Shown one piece after another: positions 6,855-15,938 of a stretch of 64,000 bases of DNA. The position numbers and the translations under genes were made by a program. The notes below the pieces were generated by a model, which saw nothing but the letters and a program-made list of their open reading frames with translations, had not been told where the DNA came from and made no database searches. The first letter of the stretch is position 1, and each line of letters begins with the position of its first letter. This stretch comes from Fen-1362 sp049516395 (lineage in GTDB: Bacteria; Planctomycetota; Phycisphaerae; Sedimentisphaerales; Anaerobacaceae), in the NCBI GenBank assembly GCA_049516395.1, contig JBEKTD010000003.1, positions 1-64,000 of the forward strand, read 5' to 3'.

Positions 6855-9700
6855 CGTCAGACAACTCATTGAAAATTCTGCTTGTGGAAGACAGCGCCTC
6901 CGACGCCGTGCTGTTGCAGGAAAACATTTTGTCAAGCGGCGCCGAAGATATTTCCATCAGCGTGGTTCAATCGCTGAACGAGGCCAAAGAACATCTTAAA
7001 AACAATCATCCCGACGCAGTGCTGCTGGATTTGACCTTGCCCGACAGCTCCGGCCTTAATACCGTTCGAGAGGTCAGGAGCATCTCCCCTGATTTGCCGA
7101 TTGTGGTACTTACCGGAGTCGATGACGAGAATATGGGCGTCGAAGCCGTGCGAACAGGCGTTCAGGATTACCTCGTAAAAGGCCAGACCGACGGACGAAC
7201 CATAACCCGTGTTATTCGTTATTCCGTCGAGCGAAAAAACGCAGAGGACGCGCTGCTGATTTCGGAACTCCGTTATCGCCGGCTGTTTGAGGCGGCCCGT
7301 GACGGGATACTAATTCTTGATGCGGACTCCGGGCAAATAGTTGATGTTAATCCATTCATAGAAGATATATTGGGCTATTCTCGCGAGTATTTTTTAGATA
7401 AGAAGCTCTGGGAGATTGGTCTTTTCAAAGACATTGTAGAATCAAAAGAAGCGTTCCTGAAATTGCAAACGAGGGGATACGTATGCTACGAAAACCTGCC
7501 GCTCGAAACAAAAGACGGATGTCATATAGCGGTGGAATTCGTAAGTAACGTATACACGGTAGATCACACGAAAGTAGTCCAGTGCAACATCCGCGACATC
7601 ACGGAACGCGCACTGGCCGAGGAGGCGCTCCGTAAGGCAAACGATGAACTGGATATAAGGGTCAAAGAACGAACCGCCGAGCTTGGCGAAATGGTGCTGG
7701 AGCTGCAAAAACAGGTGATGCAGCGGGTTCGTGCGGAAGAGGCATCCCGTTCCACGTCGCTGTATGCACGCGGTCTTCTCGAAGCATCTCTTGACCCCCT
7801 TGTTACAATCAGCCCGGAAGGAAAGATTACCGATATCAACAGGGCAACCGAGCTGGTGACGGGGCTTTCCCGCGAAGGTCTGGTAGGCAGCGATTTCTCG
7901 GATTACTTTACGGAACCCCAAAAAGCAAAGGAAGTTTACAAAAAGGTTCTTGCGGAAGGTATGGTTAAGGATTATCCGCTCACCATCCGGCATATATCGG
8001 GCCATACAACAGACGTCCTGTATAATGCCACGCTTTATAAGAATGAAGCAGGGCAGATTCAGGGTGTTTTTGCCGCCGCCCGTGACGTTACTGAACATAA
8101 TAGGATAGAAAAACGCGAGCGGATTACAAACGTCCTGCTTGAACTGTTCGCCCAGAAACCCGCAAGAAAAGAATATCTTGATTCGGTTGTCAGAGCTGTC
8201 CGCGACTGGAGCGGCTGTCAATGCGTAGGTATCCGACTGACTAATTCGGATGGATTGATTCCGTACGAATCCCATATTGGCTTTAACAGGGAATTCCTGT
8301 TATCGGAGAGCGTGCTTTCTCTGAAAACAGATACCTGCGCCTGTATGCGGGTCATTACGCAGAAACCCGAATCCCAGGATGCACAGATAATGACATCGAA
8401 AGGTTCCTTCCGCTGCGATAATACGCTTGAGTTTTTTGATTCGCTGTCCGAACAGAAAAAGGCACGATATCGCGGCTATTGTATTCGTCACGGCTTTGCC
8501 TCTCTTGCCGTTGTTCCCATACGTTACAGGGACAAAGTGCTCGGAGCGATTCATCTTGCCGACAAGAAGGAAAACAAAACACCGGCCCAGACCGTGGAAT
8601 TCATAGAAAATATGGCGATGCTTATCGGGGAGGCCGTCCACAGATTCGATATAGAAACAGAGCTGCGCCAAAGCGAGGAACGTTATCGTCAGCTCGTAGA
8701 ACTTTCTCCTGAAGGCATCGGAGTCGAAAGAGACGACAAAATAGTGTTTATAAACACCGCTGCGGCCAGATTGCTCGGTGCTAAAAGTTCTGCGGAGCTT
8801 ATCGGGAAGTCGATTCTTGATTTTATTCACCCCGACTACAGGAAACGCACGCACAGGCAGTTGGAGTTTCTCCGCAGAAAGCAAAGGGCCCTGCCCCTCA
8901 GGGAAAATATATTTCTGCGTGTTGACAGAACCCATATAGATGTTGAAGTTGCCGCCACGCCGCTTGTCTATGAAAACAGGCCGGCTGCGCAAATTGTTTT
9001 CCGCGATATCACCGAACGAAAACTCGCCCAGGAAAGGGTTATCGCCGACCAGAAACAGCTCCGGCTTCTTACCGCCGAACTTCTACTCACCGAGGAACGT
9101 GAACGGCACGAAATCGCCACGGCCCTGCACGATTCGCTTGGCCCGATACTCGCCTTTTCAAAAAGAGAGCTGGGAATCCTGCAAAAATCTGCCCCGCCCA
9201 ATATTGTCGAATCTCTGAAAAATATCAGCGATAACATCAGCCAGGCGGTTAAACAGACAAGAACACTGACCTTTGACCTTAGTCCGCCGACGCTTTACAC
9301 CCTCGGATTCGAAATCGCGATAGAAGAGTTGCTTGAACGGTTTTGCGAAGAGCACAAACTTGAATATTCATTCCAAAACAGTGATGCGCATAAACCGTTG
9401 ACCGATCCGGTGAAAGTGCTGTTGTATCGTTCTATCCGCGAAACGCTGATAAATATAGCGAAACACGCAAGGGCTAAACTTGTCAAAGTTGTCCTCTCCA
9501 GGGTCGAAAATGACATAGAAATAACCATAGAAGATGACGGCAAAGGTTTTGATGTATCTGCGCCGAAGGAAAAATCGAAAGGGCTTGGATTGTTTAGTGT
9601 TCGTGAACGACTCAGGCACATAGGAGGCAAACTCGTAATCGAATCAAAACGAGGCAAAGGAACTCATATAACCTTGACAGCGCCTTTGAAAATCGAGTAA
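6851..9700 (+). CDS. Receiver-PAS-PAS-GAF-PAS-HisKA_3 hybrid sensor kinase
   Basis: A 949-residue cytoplasmic protein. An N-terminal receiver (D60 in LLDLTLPDSSG; T and K in VVLTGV and YLVKG) precedes PAS1 (~140-257), a coiled coil, PAS2 (~302-415), a cysteine-containing GAF domain (~420-600), PAS3 (~607-725), a HisKA_3 dimerisation domain with H760 in ALHDSLG, and a HATPase domain (~850-947, DDGKGF and GLGLFSVRERL). HisKA_3 kinases usually phosphorylate NarL/FixJ-type regulators, and one lies immediately downstream at 9727. The receiver-first order means it can be driven by the upstream kinase, making the cluster a branched relay. It has no membrane segments. Confidence 0.9.
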   Translation: MTSDNSLKILLVEDSASDAVLLQENILSSGAEDISISVVQSLNEAKEHLKNNHPDAVLLDLTLPDSSGLNTVREVRSISPDLPIVVLTGVDDENMGVEAVRTGVQDYLVKGQTDGRTITRVIRYSVERKNAEDALLISELRYRRLFEAARDGILILDADSGQIVDVNPFIEDILGYSREYFLDKKLWEIGLFKDIVESKEAFLKLQTRGYVCYENLPLETKDGCHIAVEFVSNVYTVDHTKVVQCNIRDITERALAEEALRKANDELDIRVKERTAELGEMVLELQKQVMQRVRAEEASRSTSLYARGLLEASLDPLVTISPEGKITDINRATELVTGLSREGLVGSDFSDYFTEPQKAKEVYKKVLAEGMVKDYPLTIRHISGHTTDVLYNATLYKNEAGQIQGVFAAARDVTEHNRIEKRERITNVLLELFAQKPARKEYLDSVVRAVRDWSGCQCVGIRLTNSDGLIPYESHIGFNREFLLSESVLSLKTDTCACMRVITQKPESQDAQIMTSKGSFRCDNTLEFFDSLSEQKKARYRGYCIRHGFASLAVVPIRYRDKVLGAIHLADKKENKTPAQTVEFIENMAMLIGEAVHRFDIETELRQSEERYRQLVELSPEGIGVERDDKIVFINTAAARLLGAKSSAELIGKSILDFIHPDYRKRTHRQLEFLRRKQRALPLRENIFLRVDRTHIDVEVAATPLVYENRPAAQIVFRDITERKLAQERVIADQKQLRLLTAELLLTEERERHEIATALHDSLGPILAFSKRELGILQKSAPPNIVESLKNISDNISQAVKQTRTLTFDLSPPTLYTLGFEIAIEELLERFCEEHKLEYSFQNSDAHKPLTDPVKVLLYRSIRETLINIAKHARAKLVKVVLSRVENDIEITIEDDGKGFDVSAPKEKSKGLGLFSVRERLRHIGGKLVIESKRGKGTHITLTAPLKIE

Positions 9701-9726
9701 AATCCTGATGAAAGGGGACTATTATT

Positions 9727-10380
9727 ATGGGCATTAAAATAATCCTGGCGGATGACCACGCGATGTTGCGACACGGCCTCAGTAAGTTGCTTCAAAACGA
9801 GAAAGATATGGAAGTGATTGCCCAGGCCAAAGACGGCCGGACGACCGTCGAGCTTGCCAAAGAGCTTTCTCCAAATATCATAATAATGGACATCGGTATG
9901 CCGGACCTCAACGGCATCGAGGCAACACGTCAGATTGTCAAAGAGAACCCCAAAGTCAAGATTATTGCTCTGTCGATGCATTCGAGCAAAAACTTCATAA
10001 TAGAAATGTTCAAGGCGGGCGCAGCCGGCTATCTGCTGAAGGATTGCGAATTCGACGAGCTGGTTAATGCCATCCGGCTGGTGATGAACAATAAAACCTA
10101 TATCAGCCCCGCTATATCCGACGTCGTCGTCGATAACTATATGCGACGGCCCGCTAATACCAAAGATTCCGCCTTTTCAATACTCTCACAGAGAGAACGG
10201 GAAGTTCTTCAGCTTTTAACGGAAGGCAACGCCACCAAGCAAATCGGAAAACGCCTTCATATCAGCGCAAAAACCGTTGAAGTTCACCGCCTCAACCTTA
10301 TGAACAAGCTCAAAATAGACAGCATTGCCCAGCTTACCAAATATGCGATTCAGGAAGGTTTAACGCAGCCGGAACCGTAA
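9727..10380 (+). CDS. NarL/FixJ-type DNA-binding response regulator
   Basis: A 217-residue protein with receiver residues 1-~120 (ADDHAMLR; phospho-acceptor D55 in IIMDIGMPDLNG; LSMHS; LLKD) and a C-terminal LuxR helix-turn-helix (LSQREREVLQLLTEGNATKQ, then AKTVEVHRLNLMNKL). It is the transcriptional output of the kinase cluster. AAAGGGG lies upstream of the ATG, 26 bases after the kinase stop, so it is in the same operon. Target genes cannot be read from the sequence; the glucan genes downstream are one possibility by proximity only. Confidence 0.92.
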   Translation: MGIKIILADDHAMLRHGLSKLLQNEKDMEVIAQAKDGRTTVELAKELSPNIIIMDIGMPDLNGIEATRQIVKENPKVKIIALSMHSSKNFIIEMFKAGAAGYLLKDCEFDELVNAIRLVMNNKTYISPAISDVVVDNYMRRPANTKDSAFSILSQREREVLQLLTEGNATKQIGKRLHISAKTVEVHRLNLMNKLKIDSIAQLTKYAIQEGLTQPEP

Positions 10381-10407
10381 TATTCAGACACAAACGCACC
10401 CTCAACG

Positions 10408-10436
10408 TCGTTGCGAGCACAGCAACGCAATCCCGC
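10408..10436. repeat. Copy of the TTGCGAGC...AGCAATC word repeat
   Basis: CGTTGCGAGCACAGCAACG followed by CAATCCCG belongs to the same family as the copy at 57619-57656. It lies in the 219-base gap after the NarL regulator. Apart from this repeat the gap (10381-10599) shows no gene or clear promoter. Confidence 0.4.
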
Positions 10437-10614
10437 GTTATCAATCGCCCTGTTATCACTGCCTGCAATAGTGAGCAATTGCGATACCTTAATTAAGCAA
10501 TATGCCTATATACCTTCGAATGAGCGCCAGAGTAGAATCTCCAACGTTAATAAGGTTTAACCGGTAATATTATTAAAGAATTTACGATCGCATCGAATAG
10601 TGGGGATGACGATT

Positions 10615-10851
10615 ATGAAAACCGAAAATAACGCCGGGCTGTTGCCAATGATTATGCGGGCCCAGAACCACCAGTTGTGTCCGGAATGTGGGGGCAAAAT
10701 GACCGAGTCAGAAAGGGTATGTGAAAACGGCACAACCTTTGTATGGTTCAGGTGTGGCGATAAAAACTGCAATGGGCAGTGGCTGCAAAAAATCCCGAGG
10801 CAGCAGCCCGGCTATCCAGGTTTTTCCGTAAATAAGGTTTATGCACATTGA
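10615..10851 (+). CDS. Small zinc-ribbon protein
   Basis: The ATG at 10615 is preferred because GGGGA lies 8 bases upstream; GTG 10600 and ATG 10606 are alternatives. The ~78-residue product carries CPECGGKMTESERVC and FRCGDKNCNG, a four-cysteine zinc ribbon, followed by a W/Q-rich tail. Small ribbons like this bind nucleic acid or partner proteins. It precedes the glucan operon by 60 bases, but no functional link can be seen. Confidence 0.6.
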   Translation: MKTENNAGLLPMIMRAQNHQLCPECGGKMTESERVCENGTTFVWFRCGDKNCNGQWLQKIPRQQPGYPGFSVNKVYAH

Positions 10852-10911
10852 TAAAAATTCATGAAATGAGAACAGGGGCATGTATGCCCAGGGACAGAAA
10901 GGACAGCAGCA

Positions 10912-12201
10912 ATGAAAACTTTTATGCTAGGATGGGAGTTCCCCCCCCAAATAAGCGGCGGGTTGGGAACAGCTTGTTACGGCCTGACAAAGGCGATGGA
11001 CAAGCTCGGCATAAAAGTTACGTTCGTTCTGCCTCGGGGCACGGGTAATCCGGTCGGCTCAGTTAGAACCATCGGCACCAATGACCCCCGGACTGTAACC
11101 CAGTCCGAGCAATTCACCAACATGAAATTTCATGTCATATCTTCAAACTTGAGGCCCTATGCCGGCGTCGGTTCTCACAGACATGAAAACTTTAACACTT
11201 ACGAATCAGGAAGAAGTCTGCTTGAAATAGCCGATGCGGGCGTGGCGCTCGGCCCCGACAATTATACCGGCAATATTCTCGACGCGGTCAATCAATATGC
11301 CGAAAAGGCGATGATAATCGCAGGAGCTGAGAATTTCGACGTAGTCCACGCACATGATTGGATGACATATCCCGCCGGGGAAGCGGTTTCCCGCCAAAAT
11401 CACAAACCTCTCGTTGTGCACGTGCACTCGACGGAGTTCGACCGAAGCGGCGAGCACGTCAATCAGGCCGTTTACGACATCGAACGAATGGGTATGCACG
11501 CTGCCTCAAAGGTAATTGCCGTAAGCAATTTAACCAAGGAAACAATAGTAAAACATTACGGAATCCCATCGGCGAAGGTCGAAGTCGTTTACAATGCCGT
11601 TGAGCACAATGGCGACGGCATCTGTCATATCCCGGCGGAAAAGAAAGACAAAATCGTCCTGTTTCTCGGACGAATCACAATGCAAAAAGGCCCGGAGTAT
11701 TTCCTTGCCGCTGCCAAAAAAGTCCTCCAGGTTGTCGACAACGTCAAATTCATTATGGCCGGCTCCGGCGATATGATGCCCAAAATTATCGAGCTTGCGG
11801 CTTCTATGGGCATCGGAAACAAAGTCCTCTTCACCGGCTTTTTGACCGGGGAGGATGTTAACAGGGCGTATAAAATGGCTGACCTCTACGTAATGCCCTC
11901 TGTTTCCGAGCCGTTTGGAATTTCTTCCCTCGAAGCAATGAATCGCAACGTCCCGGTTCTTATGAGCAAGCAAAGCGGAATTGCCGAAGTGGTAACACAT
12001 GCCCTCAAAGTCGATTTCTGGGACATCGATGAAATGGCCAACAAAATGATAGCTGTCCTCAAAAGACCGCAGCTTAAGACAAATCTCAGCAAAAACGGCT
12101 TTCATGAATCCTGCAAGTTTAAGTGGGAGGACTCAGCAATGAAAGTGAAGAATATATACGAGGAAGTAATCGAGCAGGCCAAAAGTAAGGAGAAGAAATA
12201 A
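10912..12201 (+). CDS. Glycogen/starch-synthase-like glycosyltransferase (GT4/GT5)
   Basis: A 429-residue GT-B glycosyltransferase. The N-terminus MKTFMLGWEFPPQISGGLGTA is the GT5-like donor loop (P-x-x-x-GGLG). The C-terminal Rossmann half has the conserved SVSEPFGISSLEAM acid/ribose site. It transfers glucose or another sugar from a nucleotide sugar. The operon partners (GH57 and CBM48) point to an alpha-glucan such as glycogen. AGGACAGCAGCA precedes the ATG. Its stop TAA shares one base with the start of the GH57 gene. At about 430 residues it is shorter than GlgA (~480), so a GT4 enzyme of related function is also possible. Confidence 0.8.
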   Translation: MKTFMLGWEFPPQISGGLGTACYGLTKAMDKLGIKVTFVLPRGTGNPVGSVRTIGTNDPRTVTQSEQFTNMKFHVISSNLRPYAGVGSHRHENFNTYESGRSLLEIADAGVALGPDNYTGNILDAVNQYAEKAMIIAGAENFDVVHAHDWMTYPAGEAVSRQNHKPLVVHVHSTEFDRSGEHVNQAVYDIERMGMHAASKVIAVSNLTKETIVKHYGIPSAKVEVVYNAVEHNGDGICHIPAEKKDKIVLFLGRITMQKGPEYFLAAAKKVLQVVDNVKFIMAGSGDMMPKIIELAASMGIGNKVLFTGFLTGEDVNRAYKMADLYVMPSVSEPFGISSLEAMNRNVPVLMSKQSGIAEVVTHALKVDFWDIDEMANKMIAVLKRPQLKTNLSKNGFHESCKFKWEDSAMKVKNIYEEVIEQAKSKEKK

Positions 12202-13484
12202 TGGCTTCGGTATGTTTTTATTTTCAGGTTCATCAGCCGCAAAGATTACGGCATTATACCGTTTTTGACCACAGCGATAACTACTTAGACGACTATAAGA
12301 ATGCCGAAATATGCAGGAAGGTCGCCAACAAATGTTACCTCCCTGCAAATAAACTGATGCTGGAGCTTATTCACAAACACAGGGGAAAGTTTAAAATATC
12401 CTATAGTATTACAGGCGTTCTGCTTGAGCAGCTCGAAAAGTTTGCGCCGGAGGCATTGATCACATTCAAGCAGTTGGCCGGCACCGGCTGCGTGGAATTT
12501 CTCGGCGAAACTTATCACCACAGTTTGGCTTCTCTGTATTCTAAGGATGAGTTTATAGAGCAGGTAAAGGCCCACAGGCGGATTATCAGACAATTATTTG
12601 GTCAGACACCACGTATTTTCAGGAACACCGAGCTTATTTATAACAATGGCCTGCCTCCCATCGTTGACCAGATTGGTGGCTTCGATGCGATAATCGCCGA
12701 AGGCGCCGACCACATTCTCGGTTACAGGAATGCGAATTTTGTTTACCGTCCCCCCGGCCCCACCCGGCTTAAACTCCTGCTGAAAAATTACCGGCTGAGC
12801 GATGATATCGCATTTCGGTTTTCTAACCGCGACTGGAGCGAGTGGCCGCTTACCGCCGATAAATTTGCCGCCTGGATTAACGCAGTCAACGGCTGCGGAA
12901 ATGTCGTCAACCTTTTTATGGATTATGAAACATTCGGCGAGCACCAGTGGGAGGACACAGGCATTTTCAACTTTTTAAGGCATTTGCCCCAGGCCATCCT
13001 CAGGTATCCGGATAACAACTTCAAAACGCCTTCGGAGGTAATACGCACTTACCCGCCAGTCGATACCATCGATGTGCCTTACACCATAAGCTGGGCGGAT
13101 ATTGAGCGGGACCTCTCCGCATGGCGGGGCAACTCTATGCAGGAAAACGCGCTGGCGGAACTGTATCGTCTCGAAGACAAAGTCAAAAACACCGAAAACC
13201 CTGGCATTATCGACATCTGGAGAAGGTTACAGACCTCAGACCATTTCTATTATATGTGCACGAAATGGTTCGCAGACGGCGACGTTCATAAATACTTCAA
13301 CCATTACAATTCGCCCTATGACGCCTACATCAATTTTATGAACGTCCTGGATAATCTCGACCGTAGCTGCTCCGAAGCGATTCTTAAAAAACCGTCCCGT
13401 ATATACGAACTCAGTGCCGAACGGCAGAGTAAAACAAGTAATGATAACGTTGCAAATAGTTTATGTTTTTCTGAAAGGACTTAG
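12201..13484 (+). CDS. GH57 glycoside hydrolase (alpha-amylase/glucanotransferase family)
   Basis: A 427-residue protein with the GH57 signature regions in order: HQPQR (11-15), GETYHHSL (102-109), FRNTELIYNN with the expected nucleophile E144, and FMDYETFGEHQ with the expected acid D241. The family cleaves or rearranges alpha-1,4 or alpha-1,6 glucans with retention. There is no signal peptide, so it acts in the cytoplasm on storage polysaccharide. The start overlaps the glycosyltransferase stop by one base, with AAGGAG upstream. Substrate specificity (amylase, branching or 4-alpha-glucanotransferase) cannot be decided from motifs alone. Confidence 0.88.
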   Translation: MASVCFYFQVHQPQRLRHYTVFDHSDNYLDDYKNAEICRKVANKCYLPANKLMLELIHKHRGKFKISYSITGVLLEQLEKFAPEALITFKQLAGTGCVEFLGETYHHSLASLYSKDEFIEQVKAHRRIIRQLFGQTPRIFRNTELIYNNGLPPIVDQIGGFDAIIAEGADHILGYRNANFVYRPPGPTRLKLLLKNYRLSDDIAFRFSNRDWSEWPLTADKFAAWINAVNGCGNVVNLFMDYETFGEHQWEDTGIFNFLRHLPQAILRYPDNNFKTPSEVIRTYPPVDTIDVPYTISWADIERDLSAWRGNSMQENALAELYRLEDKVKNTENPGIIDIWRRLQTSDHFYYMCTKWFADGDVHKYFNHYNSPYDAYINFMNVLDNLDRSCSEAILKKPSRIYELSAERQSKTSNDNVANSLCFSERT

Positions 13485-13486
13485 TT

Positions 13487-13861
13487 ATGAAAACAGCAAA
13501 ATTTTCAAAAGACAAAGTAGCATCGACAACAATGTCTTCAACAATCATGAGCCCCGGGCATTCAGCCGTAAGCGCCACTAAACCGCTTGGTCCGTGCCAG
13601 GTCGGAGATAGCGTTATTTTCGTAGCGTCTTATCCCCAGGCACACAGCGTTCAAATTGCCGGCGATTTTAACAACTGGCAGCCCGAAAAGACCGTTATGA
13701 GAAAATCAGGCGACGGCACATGGCAGGTTAGGGTACCGCTCGTAAAAGGGACCTACCATTACAGATTTATCGTGGATGGCCATTGGCAGCAGGACCCTTA
13801 TAATGAAGCCACGGAACCCAACCCATACGGCGGAGTAAATTCCGTTCTAAAAGTTGAGTGA
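13487..13861 (+). CDS. Stand-alone CBM48 (AMPK-type) glycogen-binding protein
   Basis: A 124-residue protein. An S/T-rich, probably disordered first ~45 residues leads into a CBM48/AMPK1 carbohydrate-binding module. Its signs are VQIAGDFNNWQPEKTVM, DGTWQVRVPLVKGTYHYRF, IVDGHWQQDPYNEATEPNPYGG and a final VNSVLKVE. The tryptophans and the N of FNNW are the usual glucan contacts. Freed from an enzyme, it may target the GH57 or the glycosyltransferase to the glycogen granule (inferred). It sits 2 bases after the GH57 stop, with AAAGGAC as ribosome site, and ends the operon. Confidence 0.88.
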   Translation: MKTAKFSKDKVASTTMSSTIMSPGHSAVSATKPLGPCQVGDSVIFVASYPQAHSVQIAGDFNNWQPEKTVMRKSGDGTWQVRVPLVKGTYHYRFIVDGHWQQDPYNEATEPNPYGGVNSVLKVE

Positions 13862-13941
13862 TATTAACAAACAGGCATCAGAAAATCCTGGCTTGTAAAG
13901 GGCATTGAGACAGGCCGGGGAGATAAACGCGATTGCGCCTA

Positions 13942-13980
13942 AACGCGGCAGGGGCTTTCTCGGCCCCTGTCGCGTTTTCT
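13942..13980 (+). terminator. Strong intrinsic terminator of the glucan operon
   Basis: AACGCGGCAGGGGC pairs with GCCCCTGTCGCGTT around a short TTTCTCG loop, followed by TTTTCT. The stem is about 13 pairs with one internal mismatch. Confidence 0.88.
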
Positions 13981-14096
13981 GCTCTTTACATTACCTTTGT
14001 CTTGGTTGAGGATTATTTGAACGATTGGGAATACGAACCGATTCTCGATTCCTCGATTGTCTGGCCGGCACATCAATTTTCCCATTTCCTTTCTTG

Positions 14097-14729
14097 CTAA
14101 GCAGGCCATTTAGCATACTTTAAGGGATTCCATGTTAAGAGAATCCAATCTTTAATCTTTAACGATTTTAATAGCTTTTTCTTTTCTTTTTCAGCCGCCT
14201 CATAATCCACATTGGGCTGGTAATAGTCTAAATCCTGAGAACGTAATGGGTTTCCTTTGGTATTAGGTATTATGTCTTGAGACGGGATATAACTCGCATT
14301 TTCCTGAAAATAAAAACACAACTCGAGGAAATTGTCTCCTAATAAACCTCTCGGAAGCAAAATTATGCCATTACCTTTTTTAGACGGCCATACTATTAAC
14401 CATCCATCCATACAACACACTACGGTTGTGTCTTCAGTCATAGGGATTTCGCATTCTTTCGTGTCAGTTCTAAGAATTAATTTGTCTCTTAACATTTCTA
14501 TTCTTAAATTGTAAAACCGCAGAAAGGGTATAAGGTATTCAAAGAAGCTTTTTATTAACCACAACGAAAAGCCTATTGCAGGAACTATAAACAGTAAGTT
14601 CTTATCGAAAGATTCGTCTTTGTCATAAATGCCAATCTTGATTAAACCAAATACCCAAAAGAGGGAGAAGCCGCCAAATAAAACTATGCCTCCAATACAA
14701 CGACTTTTATCTAAATTGATTTCCCTCAT
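14097..14729 (-). CDS. Two-TM membrane protein of unknown function
   Basis: A 210-residue protein. Two hydrophobic segments lie near the N-terminus (IGGIVLFGGFSLFWVFGLI and NLLFIVPAIGFSLWLI), followed by a soluble domain of beta type (DKLILRTDTKECEIPM, WLIVWPSKKGNGIILLP) and a K/E-rich C-terminus. The arrangement resembles PH-like or YcxB-type membrane proteins, but I cannot name a family. It reads opposite to its surroundings and its start overlaps the frame at 14726 by four bases. GC looks lower than the neighbours, so it may be an insertion. Confidence 0.55.
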   Translation of the reverse strand: MREINLDKSRCIGGIVLFGGFSLFWVFGLIKIGIYDKDESFDKNLLFIVPAIGFSLWLIKSFFEYLIPFLRFYNLRIEMLRDKLILRTDTKECEIPMTEDTTVVCCMDGWLIVWPSKKGNGIILLPRGLLGDNFLELCFYFQENASYIPSQDIIPNTKGNPLRSQDLDYYQPNVDYEAAEKEKKKLLKSLKIKDWILLTWNPLKYAKWPA

Positions 14730-14854
14730 TTTTTATCGCCTGCCAAATACTTAATCCAAGCTGTCTCTTGTCCGAGCACCATCTGCTGGAAGTCGCTCAT
14801 TTTTTTACCATTCCAATGAGCATATTGTCCGAAAGCGGCAACCCCGGGTATCAT
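14726..14854 (-). CDS. Possible small ORF coupled to the membrane protein
   Basis: An ATG at 14854 (reverse strand) opens 42 codons ending in WIKYLAGDKK. The stop overlaps the start of the 14097 gene as ATGA, suggesting translational coupling. The open frame extends to 14980, but that part overlaps trpS in the opposite strand and includes a word-like repeat (14900-14935), so the internal ATG is preferred. No family is recognised. It could be a partner or leader peptide of the membrane protein, or not a gene. Confidence 0.3.
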   Translation of the reverse strand: MIPGVAAFGQYAHWNGKKMSDFQQMVLGQETAWIKYLAGDKK

Positions 14855-14960
14855 ATGCGAATGCAAAACTCTTGACTTTGGGAGCCGGGAAAGATACCCT
14901 CTTTTATTATAAGACCTAAGACCCAAGGCACAAGACGAATTTGGAAGGCGGTTCAACTTT

Positions 14961-15938
14961 ATGAGAGTACTTTCTGGCATTCAGCCATCTGGTCGGCTGC
15001 ATATAGGCAACTATTTCGGCGCGATGAGGCAGCATATACAGATGCAGAAAGACAACGACTGCTTTTTCTTCATCGCCGATTATCACGCCCTGACGAGCAA
15101 CCCCTCGCCTAAAGACGTCTCCGAATTCACCCTTAGCGTCGCTATGGATTACATATCGCTGGGTCTTGATACTGAAAAAACGATATTCTGGCGTCAGTCG
15201 GATGTGCCGGAAGTTACGGAATTGACCTGGCTGCTGTCGTGTATTACGCCAAAGGGCCTTTTGGAGCGGTGCACAAGCTATAAGGACAAGGTCGCTCAGG
15301 GATTAAGCCCCAATCACGGCCTTTTTGCGTATCCCGTTTTGCAGGCGGCCGACATTCTTATATTCAAAAGCGACCTCGTCCCCGTTGGCGCCGACCAGAA
15401 ACAGCACATCGAGGTTACACGCGATATCGCGGGCTACTTCAACAATACATACGGCGAAACTTTTGTCCTGCCAAAGGATTACATTATAGAATCGGTGGCG
15501 GTCGTGCCGGGCATCGATGGCCGAAAGATGAGCAAAAGTTACGGCAATACAATTGAAATGTTCGAGCCGGAAAAGAGCATAAAAAATAAAGTTATGAAAA
15601 TAGTTACCGACTCAACGCCGGTTGAGGCGCCGAAAAATCCGGATAAGTGTAACGTTTTTGCGTTATTGAAACTTTTTGCCTCCGCCGAGGAAATAAAACA
15701 ATGGGAAGACAAATACCGCAAAGGCGGCACAGGATACGGTGAGGCAAAGAAACGTTTAGCCGAGCTTATCGTAGAACACTTCAGGCCCTACCGGCAAAAG
15801 CGAACCGAGCTTGAGAGTAACCCGGATTACCTTAAACAGATTTTAGCAAAAGGCGCTCAGCGGGCGAGGGCCGTCGCGGTAAAAACGTTGATTGATGCAC
15901 GAAAAGCTGTAGGGTTAGGTGAGTATTATGGCAGATAA
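14961..15938 (+). CDS. trpS: Tryptophan--tRNA ligase
   Basis: A 325-residue class I aminoacyl-tRNA synthetase that charges tRNA-Trp with tryptophan. It has the opening GIQPSGRLHIGNYFGA with the HIGH-type motif LHIG, and the second signature KMSKSYGNTIEM that closes over ATP. Length is typical of bacterial TrpS (~330). The 3' end overlaps the DUF2007 gene by 11 bases, so trpS, DUF2007 and scpA are probably one operon. No T-box or trp attenuator is visible upstream; the upstream region carries only a word-like repeat. Confidence 0.96.
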   Translation: MRVLSGIQPSGRLHIGNYFGAMRQHIQMQKDNDCFFFIADYHALTSNPSPKDVSEFTLSVAMDYISLGLDTEKTIFWRQSDVPEVTELTWLLSCITPKGLLERCTSYKDKVAQGLSPNHGLFAYPVLQAADILIFKSDLVPVGADQKQHIEVTRDIAGYFNNTYGETFVLPKDYIIESVAVVPGIDGRKMSKSYGNTIEMFEPEKSIKNKVMKIVTDSTPVEAPKNPDKCNVFALLKLFASAEEIKQWEDKYRKGGTGYGEAKKRLAELIVEHFRPYRQKRTELESNPDYLKQILAKGAQRARAVAVKTLIDARKAVGLGEYYGR

